64,000 nt of DNA from Gammaproteobacteria bacterium (GTDB taxonomy: Bacteria; Pseudomonadota; Gammaproteobacteria; Nitrosococcales; Methylophagaceae): assembly GCA_029248745.1 (NCBI GenBank), contig JAQWIT010000013.1, forward strand, positions 124,001 through 188,000, given 5' to 3'. This document shows, piece by piece, positions 46,893 through 55,350 of this stretch. The position numbers and the translations under genes are program-made. How positions within the stretch are numbered: position 1 is the first letter of the stretch; the number at the start of each line of letters is the position of its first letter. Below the pieces are notes generated by a model. It made no database searches. It worked only from the letters and a program-made list of their open reading frames with translations, and was not told where the DNA came from.

Positions 46893-47306
46893 TGGGGATG
46901 TTGCCAATAGCGCAACAACTTGGTGAGTGATAAACATGATTAACAACACCGCAGTGCCAAAGATGTAGAGCCCTGAGTGGATTTGGATACTGGCTAAGGC
47001 GCCAAGTTTCACGCTCACAATCAGTAGTGCTACAACCATCACATCAAGCATCGCCCAACGGCCATAGTCGTGCATTAGATGTAATAATTTCTTACGGCGT
47101 TCAGGCGAATGGGTGTTTGGGTGTAACAGATTAAATAATAATATTATTTTGATGATGGGCAAAATAATACTGAAGCCTGTTACCAGTATAAAAAGAAAAA
47201 GATGTCCTTCTTGCAGTAACTGCGAAACTCCGGTCAAGATAGAAAAGGAATGCGTGACGACAATGAGTTTTGTTAAAGTAAGCATGGGAATAAAAAAGCC
47301 GACCAA
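46881..47306 (-). CDS. PqiA-family (paraquat-inducible protein A) membrane protein
   Basis: A protein of at least 141 residues with PqiA-like motifs: MLTLTKLIVVTHSFSILTGV, QLLQEGHLFLFILVTGFSII and LHLMHDYGRWAMLDVMVVAL, with three or four membrane helices. TTG 47306 lies in the middle of the first helix. Upstream in frame, ALLSAQVLRWLLFITSILLL completes that helix, up to a stop that falls inside the end of the helicase gene. No ATG, GTG or other TTG is present in that stretch. Either a CTG/ATA start is used or the start was lost. PqiA proteins are linked to phospholipid transport across the envelope. Confidence 0.72.
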   Translation of the reverse strand: MVGFFIPMLTLTKLIVVTHSFSILTGVSQLLQEGHLFLFILVTGFSIILPIIKIILLFNLLHPNTHSPERRKKLLHLMHDYGRWAMLDVMVVALLIVSVKLGALASIQIHSGLYIFGTAVLLIMFITHQVVALLATSPSQT

Positions 47307-47364
47307 TAATAAGATACTGGTAATGAATAGTAACCAGCGTAGTACTTGTGCTGATAGCAGCGCT

Positions 47365-48594
47365 TTAGTTATTGGTATCCTGTTCTACCTTTAAGCGATC
47401 TTTTTTGGCAATATAGCGTGGTTTATCACTTTTGTTCTTTTTGCCTTTTTTCTTCGATGATATTGGCTCTAGTCCCTTTACCTTGCTTAATGGCAAGGCC
47501 TTTTTTAAGTGATATTCGATTCTTTCTAGATGTTTTTTATCGTGATGCTCGACAAGATTAATCGCGGTGCCTGTTTGTTCTGCACGACCTGTTCTACCGA
47601 TACGATGGATGTATATGTCACCGCGGAAAGGCAGATCATAATTAATGACATGACTGATATTGTTGAGATCTAAACCGCGCGCTGCGACGTCTGTGGCCAC
47701 CATTACTTTTATAATGCCTTGTCTAAATTTGCGTGTTTTGTCGCGGCGGGTTGCTTGTTTGAAATCACCATACATGACTTGGGCAGAAATATTGCGGGAT
47801 TGTAGCCAGTTAGTCACGTCATTAGCTTGTTCTTTTTTATTACAAAACACGAGTGCTGTTGTGCAATCTGTTTGAGTAATAATGGATTTTAATAAGGCTT
47901 GTTTGTGGGCTTTGTTATCTGCCAAATAAGTGATTTGAGATACTTGCTCTGAGTGCTGATTAGCAGCATCAATCTGAATAACTTCAACTTCGGAGATTAA
48001 TTCTTCAGCAAAAATATCGACGCCACTTCCTGCTAATGTGGCAGAAAATAAGCAAGCTTGAAAGCGGTTAGCAATGGTCGCTAGCAGTGATAACACATCG
48101 GGACCTTGTCCCATATCCAGCATACGATCAGCTTCATCAATGACTACGGTTTCTAAATCAGACAGATCGAGCACTTCGTCAGAGACTAGGTTTAATAGTC
48201 TACCGGGTGTACCGATGATTATGTCACATTGTTCGTTGATGAATTCTGTTTGTTTCGCTGGCGAAAAACCGCCTGTGATAATGGCAGTGCTGATGTCGAG
48301 TCCAGCTGATAAGTGTTTGACAACGTGTTGGATTTGGAAAGCCAATTCGCGTGTCGGGGCAAGGATCAGTGCTTTGGCTTGGCCTGATTGATTGGGTTCA
48401 TCAATGAGCTGTTGCAAAAGTGGTAGAACGAAAGCGGCTGTTTTACCTGTGCCTGTTGCTGCGCCGGCCAAAACATCTTTTCTTTCTAGTATCACGGGAA
48501 TGGTGGCTTGTTGTATAGCAGTGGGGGTTTTAAAACCCAATTTAGCTAATGAAGCGAGTAATTGGTCATCAAGGAAAAGATCGTCGAATGTCAT
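47365..48594 (-). CDS. DEAD-box RNA helicase (SrmB-like)
   Basis: A 409-residue DEAD-box helicase. The Q motif is GFKTPTAIQQATIPV, motif I AAATGTGKT, motif II VIDEADRMLDMG, motif III LFSATLAG and motif VI HRIGRTGRA. A short basic tail (SKKKGKKNKSDKPR) follows. MLDMG and overall length resemble SrmB, which helps assemble the 50S subunit, but RhlE-type paralogues are close enough that I leave the symbol open. The PqiA-like frame begins inside its final codons. Confidence 0.87.
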   Translation of the reverse strand: MTFDDLFLDDQLLASLAKLGFKTPTAIQQATIPVILERKDVLAGAATGTGKTAAFVLPLLQQLIDEPNQSGQAKALILAPTRELAFQIQHVVKHLSAGLDISTAIITGGFSPAKQTEFINEQCDIIIGTPGRLLNLVSDEVLDLSDLETVVIDEADRMLDMGQGPDVLSLLATIANRFQACLFSATLAGSGVDIFAEELISEVEVIQIDAANQHSEQVSQITYLADNKAHKQALLKSIITQTDCTTALVFCNKKEQANDVTNWLQSRNISAQVMYGDFKQATRRDKTRKFRQGIIKVMVATDVAARGLDLNNISHVINYDLPFRGDIYIHRIGRTGRAEQTGTAINLVEHHDKKHLERIEYHLKKALPLSKVKGLEPISSKKKGKKNKSDKPRYIAKKDRLKVEQDTNN

Positions 48595-48621
48595 GATGGT
48601 GGGCTGTTTGGCTAGGGGATT

Positions 48622-48646
48622 GGCTTGGTATGATAACAGCCAAGCC
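48622..48646. other. Hairpin between EamA and helicase genes
   Basis: GGCTTGG pairs exactly with CCAAGCC around an 11-base loop. There is no clear U tract on the minus strand, so it may be a weak terminator of the EamA transcript or an RNA-stability element. Confidence 0.35.
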
Positions 48647-48664
48647 GTTAAAAAACTTATTTGC

Positions 48665-49534
48665 TTATGTTTGTAGCACCATCATGCTGCCAAAGATCAT
48701 GATGAGGCAGGAGAATAAACGGCGCTTGATATTCTGCTCCTTGAAGATGCGATAGCCGAGGACGACTTGTAGCACCATACTCAGTTGGAAAAGGGCCAAT
48801 GAGTAAGCGATCAGTGTCTGTGATAAAACAATCATAGTGGTGTATTGCATGAGAAACATAAATAGGCTGAGCATGATTATTTGTGGTTTGGCTGATTGAT
48901 ATTGCTTAACAATAGACACTTTATCCTTTGTGAATAAGCGGTAACTTAAACAAGCTAGCGGTAGACCGAAAAGGCACCAAAAGACCGTGGTTGCGAGTGG
49001 CTGCCCTGATATGACAGCATTTTTTAATGGTAGGGTACCGATTGAAAAAAGGAGGATTGAAAGGAAACGGTATTGAACACCCTTGTTGGTGAAGAGCTGG
49101 ACTAAACGGTGTTGTCTATTTTGCGGTTGTTTTGGTGGGGCAAGGAAGAAACTACCTAAAATGATAATGGTTATGCCACCCAAACCTTGTAGGTTAGGAA
49201 TTTCATTCAGTAAAAAGAAGGCCAGTATCATCGAAATGATGACTTTGTATGCGTTCAGAGGTCCGAAGAGTGAGAGATCGGTTCTTGATAGGGATTTAAC
49301 TAAATAGAGGGTGCCTGCCATATCGAGCAAGGCAGCTAGTAGGCAATTTAACCAAAATGTGTTGCTCAGTGTTGATATGGGGATGACAAATAATAAGGGA
49401 ATACAGATGATAGCGAGCATGGCATATGACGCCATAACTATGAATAAGGGGTGATGCTGTTGACTTAATTGTTTTTGGTAGACATTAGCAAATGAGGCAA
49501 AGGCTACCCGACCAAGAATGACAAGTATTTCCAC
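48665..49534 (-). CDS. EamA/DMT-superfamily transporter
   Basis: A 289-residue inner-membrane protein with about ten hydrophobic segments arranged as two EamA-type repeats (for example ALLDMAGTLYLVKSLSRTDL and LFQLSMVLQVVLGYRIFKEQ). EamA carriers export or import small metabolites; the substrate cannot be told. It lies between the helicase and a dead cyclase gene. Confidence 0.85.
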   Translation of the reverse strand: MEILVILGRVAFASFANVYQKQLSQQHHPLFIVMASYAMLAIICIPLLFVIPISTLSNTFWLNCLLAALLDMAGTLYLVKSLSRTDLSLFGPLNAYKVIISMILAFFLLNEIPNLQGLGGITIIILGSFFLAPPKQPQNRQHRLVQLFTNKGVQYRFLSILLFSIGTLPLKNAVISGQPLATTVFWCLFGLPLACLSYRLFTKDKVSIVKQYQSAKPQIIMLSLFMFLMQYTTMIVLSQTLIAYSLALFQLSMVLQVVLGYRIFKEQNIKRRLFSCLIMIFGSMMVLQT

Positions 49535-49552
49535 AATACGATTAGAGAAAAA

Positions 49553-51100
49553 CTAACTAGAAGCGCTTTGGTTTCGACCAGAAGATTTTGCTTTATAGAG
49601 TGCTTGGTCTGCCATTTTAAATAATTCATCCGGATTTGATACATTAGAAGGAATCAGTGTAGCAAAACCAGCGCTAACGGTGATGGTGTTACTGATTTGT
49701 GAATAGCGGTGTGTGATGGAGAGCGACTCTATATTTTCTCGGCAAAGTTCAGAAAAAAGCTATCTTAGGCAGTTGGAGCGATAATGGTAAACTCTTCACC
49801 CCCATTGCGTGCAAGTATATCATTAGAGCGGCGTAGTGTGCTTTCTAGTCTTTTCGCAACCTTTTGAATGCACTCATCTCCAGCAAGATGACCACAAATG
49901 TCATTAAACTGTTTGAGAAAATCGATATCGATAACGATCGGTGTCACAGGTGTTTGTTCACGAAGGCCACGCTTCCATTCTTTCATAATATAATTGTCAA
50001 AGTGACGACGGTTGGCGACACCGGTCATTTCATCTAATAACGCAATAAGCTCTAATGCATTATTAGCTTAAAATAGTTATAAAGTTCTGGTTATAATGTC
50101 CTTTTGAGTAATTTCAGATTGTTTATATAGTCGATAGATATAAATGATTGATGAAGTAAAAAAAGTTAAAGTTAAGATGAAGATGAAGATGATAAAGGGG
50201 TTACGACTTCGTTTTTCAAAAATATAGCTTATAGCAGGAGAGGCTTTTTATAGCCCATTTGCTGCCACCTATAAGTCCGATCTCATGGTTTGCTGACATG
50301 CTTGGGTCAATGGCGAATTCTAGCTGTGTGTTGTGTAATGTTTCGTGTTGGCTCTGTAAGGTCGAATAAGGTTAGGTCGATATTGTGCTCTGCTGTTTTT
50401 TTTCAGGGCATTGTTGATGAGTTCACCAATTTGAAATACACCAGTGATATAGCCTTCTATACTCCGTTTTTGTTGCCCAGTCTTAGTGTAGATAGAAATG
50501 ACTGCAAGAAAACTTTTGTGGACACCTTTGTCCTGAACTAGCTGGATACTTGCCGTGATGGCTAACTTTCCTGTTTCTTTTGCTAAATTTAATGCGGCTA
50601 GACGTTTTTGATTAGAGGCTAAATTAAAGCCTAGGGCATTTTTATTTCCAGTGATAGGTTTGATATAAGAAACGGGAAAATAGTTCTCGCGTCTGGGGCA
50701 GGCACTAGCTGCTACTTTTATTTCGTTCAGTAATATGTGATTTTTGCCTGAAGTAAGAGAGTGTCGAATCATAATTGGTATTTGCCGCTGCGTTGATGTT
50801 TGGTACCCAGAAAAAGGCAACAATACTAGGATGTGAATTTAACAGTGTGTTTGCAAATTGTTTGAATTCATCTGGGTCAACATATTGTGAATGGTCATAG
50901 TAGTTTTTGAGCGACTTGATAGCATGGAGGTTTAAACTGACTTCCTGTTCAATCGCTAATCGTTCAGAAATAACGTCTTTTTCAAATTCAGTTTGAATGA
51001 CTTGTGTTTCAACTGAGTAGATGAAGCGGCCAAGTAGAAGCGACATGATTAATCAAATCAATAACGCTATCAGTAGTCTCGGGATGGAACTAATTTTCAC
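49553..51100 (-). pseudogene. CHASE-GGDEF diguanylate cyclase, multiply interrupted
   Basis: The gene order on the minus strand is complete: GTG 51100 with ISSIPRLLIALLI, an early stop, then a CHASE sensor (YVDPDEFKQFANTLLNSHPS, IVAFFWVPNI). It continues in another frame with YFPVSYIKPITGNKNALGFN and SIEGYITGVFQIGELINNAL. A membrane helix near 50170 (PFIIFIFILTLTFF) follows, then a GGDEF domain (MTGVANRRHFD, DIDFLKQFND, RNGGEEF) that breaks at 49765. The GGDEF end ISNTITVSAGFATLIPSN and DELFKMADQALYKAKSSG is in yet another frame. The active-site GGEEF survives, but at least three frameshifts and stops prevent a full protein. Confidence 0.85.
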
Positions 51101-51235
51101 GGTCTTCCTTCATCGTCTAACCAAGTCAGCTTAAAGTAAGCTGGAATGTTGGTGATAAATGAGAAAGAAATTAGCAGATTGAAACTGTTGACTAGTAGAA
51201 ATTTAATATTATTAAACGTTGTGAGAAGCACTAAT

Positions 51236-51498
51236 TCATGGGTATTCAACTAAAATGTTGATTTCTTTGTCACCTTGCTCAATGTGATTGATAACTTCTA
51301 GCACAGCTTTTTCATTGCCTGGTTGAATTTCCTGCTAGAGGATACAGGGAGGATAATATCAACTTGTTTGAGCAACTTCAGATGCTCATCAGTCAAAATA
51401 CCGGGATTTATTCAGAGTGCAGCCTTGTGTTCAAAGATGTCATTGACTGCTTCATTAAAGCCGTTTTCTATCACAATTAAATACAGTGCTTTTTCCAT
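51236..51498 (-). pseudogene. Small gene after the TRAP binding protein, broken
   Basis: Starting 2 bases after the dctP stop, the frame reads MEKALYLIVIENGFNEAVND and IFEHKAAL, meets a stop, and then continues INPGILTDEHLKLLKQVDII. It slips frame and ends QPGNEKAVLEVINHIEQGDK and EINILVEYP at 51236. The restored product would be about 85 residues. I do not recognise the family. One stop and one indel make it a pseudogene. Confidence 0.55.
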
Positions 51499-51500
51499 CT

Positions 51501-52598
51501 TTATTGCAAAGCGATGTAGGCATTTTCTGAGATGTCAGACCAAGCGTCATTTTGTTGCCTGAAGGCTTGGTAAGCTTCGTAAACACGTTTAAACTTGGGA
51601 TCTTTTTCAGCTTCTTCCAGCAATGTTTCATTGGTCAATGTTTTGAGTTTGTGTAACACATCGTCAGGGAAGCGATGAATTTGAACGCCTTTACGTTGCC
51701 GCAATTCAGCCAATGCTGATAAGTTCTTTTGTTCCATTTCTGACAACATGCGGACATTTTCTGCTTGGGCGGCATTGCTGACAATGGCTTGTAGATCTGC
51801 AGGTAATGAATCCCAAGCATGTTGGTTAACAGTTAACTCAAGTACTGTGCCTGGTTCATGCCAGCCGGGGTAGTAATAATGTTCCGCTGCACGGTAAAGG
51901 CCAAGACGTTGGTCATGATAGGGACCAATCCATTCTGTTGCATCAATGGTTTTACGCTCTAGTGAGGTATATACTTCGCTGCCAGCTAATAAAATAGGGT
52001 TGCCTCCGGCTTTGGCGAAGACTTTACCGCCGAGGCCAGGTATGCGCATTTTGAGGCCTTTGATGTCGGCTAGTGAATTGATTTCCTTGTTAAACCATCC
52101 ACCCATTTGAACACCGGTATTACCAAGCGGGAAAGGAATAACATGGAAAGGTTTATAGACTTCACGCCAAAGTTCTAGGCCACCACCATCATACAACCAG
52201 GCATTCATACCGCGTGCTGTCAACCCAAAAGGAACAGTCGAGAAAAACTGGGCTTCGGGGACTTTTCCAGCCCAGTAGTAAGCGCTGCCGTGTCCCATTT
52301 CAACTGTACCTTGAGATACCGCATCGAAGGTTTGTAATGGTGGGATCAATTCACCGCCAGCGTAAACTTTGATGTTTAATCTACCATTACTCATCGCTTT
52401 GATATTATCCGCAAAGCGTTCAGCACCTTTTTGTAAAACAGGAAAACCTGGCGGCCAAGTCGTGACCATTTTCCAACGATAGGTTTTGCTAGAATCTGTT
52501 GCTGCAGTTGCCTCGTTATTATCCTGTTCGTTGCAGGCTGCAAGCATACTTAAACTAAGGGTAATGAAAAGGGCTTTGAGCCAATTGAAATCAGTCAT
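51501..52598 (-). CDS. TRAP transporter substrate-binding protein (DctP family)
   Basis: A 365-residue periplasmic binding protein of a tripartite ATP-independent transporter. The N-terminus is a lipoprotein signal with lipobox LAAC (Cys22), so it is membrane-anchored. Family motifs include YRWKMVTTWPPGFPVLQKGA, ERFADNIKAMSNGRLNIKVY and ERKTIDATEWIGPYHD; the latter group often binds 2-oxo acids. No TRAP membrane subunits (dctQ, dctM) are adjacent, and the only downstream gene is broken. It follows uvrD by 9 bases. Confidence 0.9.
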   Translation of the reverse strand: MTDFNWLKALFITLSLSMLAACNEQDNNEATAATDSSKTYRWKMVTTWPPGFPVLQKGAERFADNIKAMSNGRLNIKVYAGGELIPPLQTFDAVSQGTVEMGHGSAYYWAGKVPEAQFFSTVPFGLTARGMNAWLYDGGGLELWREVYKPFHVIPFPLGNTGVQMGGWFNKEINSLADIKGLKMRIPGLGGKVFAKAGGNPILLAGSEVYTSLERKTIDATEWIGPYHDQRLGLYRAAEHYYYPGWHEPGTVLELTVNQHAWDSLPADLQAIVSNAAQAENVRMLSEMEQKNLSALAELRQRKGVQIHRFPDDVLHKLKTLTNETLLEEAEKDPKFKRVYEAYQAFRQQNDAWSDISENAYIALQ

Positions 52599-52607
52599 TG
52601 ACGATCC

Positions 52608-54782
52608 TTATGATGATATTTTTTCTAATTTAGCATAGGCGAGTACCAGCCATTTGCTACCGGCATGTTTGAAGTTAACTTGGATTCTACTATTTTTGCC
52701 TGATCCTTCAGTATCGATGACTGTGCCTTGACCAAACTTTTGGTGATGCACTTGTTCACCGGGTAAGAATCCTGTTTCGTTTAAGGTCATGGTGTGTTTA
52801 GGCGCCGCATGACTATAGTTGTTGCCACTTGAGATGGTGTTGGCTCTGGCACGGATTTCTTCAACGCGATCAGCAGGAATTTCACTCAGGAAACGTGATG
52901 GCATGGGTGACATGTCCTGACCGTAAAGGAAACGCGATTCGGTATGCATCAAATAGAGCGTTTGTCTGGCACGGGTCATACCGACATAACAAAGGCGACG
53001 TTCTTCTGCTAGGCGGCTTGGGTCATCACTACTTTTTTGGCCGGGAAACAAGCCCTCTTCCATACCGACCATAAAAACAACGGGAAATTCTAGACCTTTA
53101 GCCGAATGCAGTGTCATCAGTTGGACACAATCTTCCCAAGCACCGCCTTGGCTTTCACCGGCTTCCAGGGCTGCGTGTGAGAGGAAGGCATCTAGTAGGG
53201 TCATGTCCTCAGCTTCTTCAGGTAGATTGAATTGTTTGGCGGCGCTAATCAATTCATCTAAGTTTTCGATTCGTCCTTGGCCTTTTTCTGTTTTATCTTT
53301 GGCATGATGAGCACGTAAACCTGTTTCTTCGATAACTAAACTGGTGAGTTCATAGAGGGGCAATTCGGATTCTGGTGTGAGTGAGTCAATCAGCGTTATG
53401 AAGCCATTTAATGCGTTACCAGCACGGGCTGCAAAAAAATGTGATTTAAGCAGGTCAGAGGTGGCTTGCCATAAAGTTTGGTTTTGTTCTCTAGCATATT
53501 GGCGAAGTTGTGTGAGGGTTGCAGCGCCGATACCGCGTGTTGGCGTATTGACGATACGTTCGAAAGCAGCATCGTCATTACGGTTTGCAATGATGCGTAG
53601 ATAGGACAGAACGTCTTTGATTTCTGCCCGTTCGAAGAAGCGCAAACCGCCATAAACGCGATAGGGCATATTCGCTTGCAATAGTGCTTCTTCAATAGCG
53701 CGTGATTGGGCATTAGAGCGATAGAGCACGGCGTTGTCAGCACGGCTTTTACCTTTATCAACCCCGCTTTTTATCTGTTCAACAAGATAACTTGCTTCAT
53801 CGCGTTCGTTATAAGCATGGTAAACCTGAATGGGATCGCCATCGTCACCTTCTGTCCAGAGCTCTTTGCCAAGCCGTTCACTATTATTAGCGATAACAGC
53901 ATTGGCGGCAGCTAGGATATGGCCTGTCGAACGGTAGTTTTGTTCAAGACTAATTGTGGCAGCGTCAGCATAGTCATGATGAAATTTTTGAATGTTTTCA
54001 ATTTTTGCTCCGCGCCAACCGTAAATAGATTGGTCATCATCCCCGACAATAAATAAATGTCCTGTGTCGCCAGCCAGTAACCTTAACCAAGCATATTGGA
54101 TGGTATTGGTATCTTGAAACTCATCAACCAGAATTTGACTAAAGCGCTGTTGGTAGTTGGCTAAAATGTCTGGCCGTTGTCGCCAAAGCTCATGACAACG
54201 CAATAGAATTTCGCCGAAATCAATGACACCTGCACGTTGGCAGGCGTCTTCATAGGCCTGATAAATGGCCAGCATCTTTTGTGAATAGGGATCGTTACCT
54301 GCCTGGATATGGCTAGCTCTTAAGCCTTCGTCTTTCTGGGCATTGATATACCACTGGGCTTGTTTAGCTGGCCATTGGGCTTCATCAAGTTCCATTGCAC
54401 GGATTAAGCGTTTTAGCATCCGTTGTTGATCATCACTATCGAGGATTTGGAAGTTTTGGGGTAGGTTAGCCTCTTTCCAGTGGGCACGGAGTAAGCGATG
54501 GGCTAAGCCATGAAAGGTGCCGACCCACATACCGCCTATGGGGTAGCCCAGCATATCTTCAATACGACCACGCATTTCTGCTGCAGCTTTATTGGTAAAG
54601 GTAACGGCAAGAATATTAGCGGGTGAGAGGGCTTCGGCTTGGATAAGCCAAGCAATACGATGGACGAGAACTCGAGTTTTGCCACTACCAGCACCAGCAA
54701 GGATACGGGCATGGCCTAAGGGCGCTGCGACAGCTTCACGTTGCGGTTTATTAAGATCGTCGAGTAGTTCAGAAACGTCCAT
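52608..54782 (-). CDS. uvrD: DNA helicase II UvrD
   Basis: UvrD unwinds DNA in nucleotide-excision and mismatch repair. The 724-residue superfamily 1 helicase starts LLDDLNKPQREAVAAP and has the P-loop AGAGSGKT (29-36), VDEFQDTN, GDDDQSIYGWRGA, and the VQLMTLHSAKGLEFPVVF motif. A C-terminal Tudor-like part (FGQGTVIDTEGSGKNSRIQV) is present. The family length is matched. A strong terminator separates it from trxA upstream. Confidence 0.96.
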   Translation of the reverse strand: MDVSELLDDLNKPQREAVAAPLGHARILAGAGSGKTRVLVHRIAWLIQAEALSPANILAVTFTNKAAAEMRGRIEDMLGYPIGGMWVGTFHGLAHRLLRAHWKEANLPQNFQILDSDDQQRMLKRLIRAMELDEAQWPAKQAQWYINAQKDEGLRASHIQAGNDPYSQKMLAIYQAYEDACQRAGVIDFGEILLRCHELWRQRPDILANYQQRFSQILVDEFQDTNTIQYAWLRLLAGDTGHLFIVGDDDQSIYGWRGAKIENIQKFHHDYADAATISLEQNYRSTGHILAAANAVIANNSERLGKELWTEGDDGDPIQVYHAYNERDEASYLVEQIKSGVDKGKSRADNAVLYRSNAQSRAIEEALLQANMPYRVYGGLRFFERAEIKDVLSYLRIIANRNDDAAFERIVNTPTRGIGAATLTQLRQYAREQNQTLWQATSDLLKSHFFAARAGNALNGFITLIDSLTPESELPLYELTSLVIEETGLRAHHAKDKTEKGQGRIENLDELISAAKQFNLPEEAEDMTLLDAFLSHAALEAGESQGGAWEDCVQLMTLHSAKGLEFPVVFMVGMEEGLFPGQKSSDDPSRLAEERRLCYVGMTRARQTLYLMHTESRFLYGQDMSPMPSRFLSEIPADRVEEIRARANTISSGNNYSHAAPKHTMTLNETGFLPGEQVHHQKFGQGTVIDTEGSGKNSRIQVNFKHAGSKWLVLAYAKLEKISS

Positions 54783-54810
54783 TACTGGTCTATATTGATG
54801 AGTTTGTATA

Positions 54811-54848
54811 AAAGCACAGGGTTAATCGTATGATTAACCCTGTGCTTT
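54811..54848 (-). terminator. Rho-independent terminator downstream of trxA
   Basis: A 17-base perfect stem (AAAGCACAGGGTTAATC with its complement) closes a GTAT loop. On the minus strand it is followed by TTTTATAC. It lies between the trxA stop and the uvrD start. U-rich sequence on the other side makes it potentially bidirectional. Confidence 0.92.
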
Positions 54849-54922
54849 GTTTTATGCGGTGTCGCAAATGGGCGCGTTCAAATCGTCATTTGCTGGTGGG
54901 CACTAAACCCAGCGTATTTGTT

Positions 54923-55249
54923 TTAGATATTGCTATCTAAAAAGGCCGCAAGTTGTGATTTGGTTAAAGCACCTACTTTCGTCGCCTCTACTTCACCGCC
55001 TCTAAACAACATTAAAGTCGGAATGCCACGAATACCGTAACGAGGCGGTGTTTCTGAGTTTTCATCAATGTTGAGTTTGCAGACAGTTAATTTGCCAGCG
55101 TATTCAGCACCGATTTCTTCAAGGATGGGGGCAATCATTTTACAAGGACCGCACCATTCAGCCCAGTAATCAACTAAGACAGGTAAGTCCGACTGTAATA
55201 CTAGGCTTTCAAAATCGCCATCAGTCACATTGGTGACATTTTCGCTCAT
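54923..55249 (-). CDS. trxA: Thioredoxin 1
   Basis: TrxA is the general cytoplasmic disulfide reductant. The 108-residue product has the active site WCGPC (Cys33, Cys36 in [15 protein letters not shown]) and the cis-proline loop [15 protein letters not shown]. Length is standard. It is divergent from rhlB, as in E. coli, but rho does not follow; a terminator and uvrD do. Confidence 0.97.
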   Translation of the reverse strand: MSENVTNVTDGDFESLVLQSDLPVLVDYWAEWCGPCKMIAPILEEIGAEYAGKLTVCKLNIDENSETPPRYGIRGIPTLMLFRGGEVEATKVGALTKSQLAAFLDSNI

Positions 55250-55350
55250 GTTTTATCTCCAGTGGTATATAAGCTATCGGAGGGCTATACTCGTGCACTC
55301 CAATACAGATGACATTTTTTCCTATCACTAAAGGTAATGCAAGTATTTCT

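Noticed and set aside
51127-51143. Hairpin CAGCTT/AAGCTG upstream of the cyclase pseudogene
   Set aside because: Only six base pairs, no U tract on either strand, no clear functional context.
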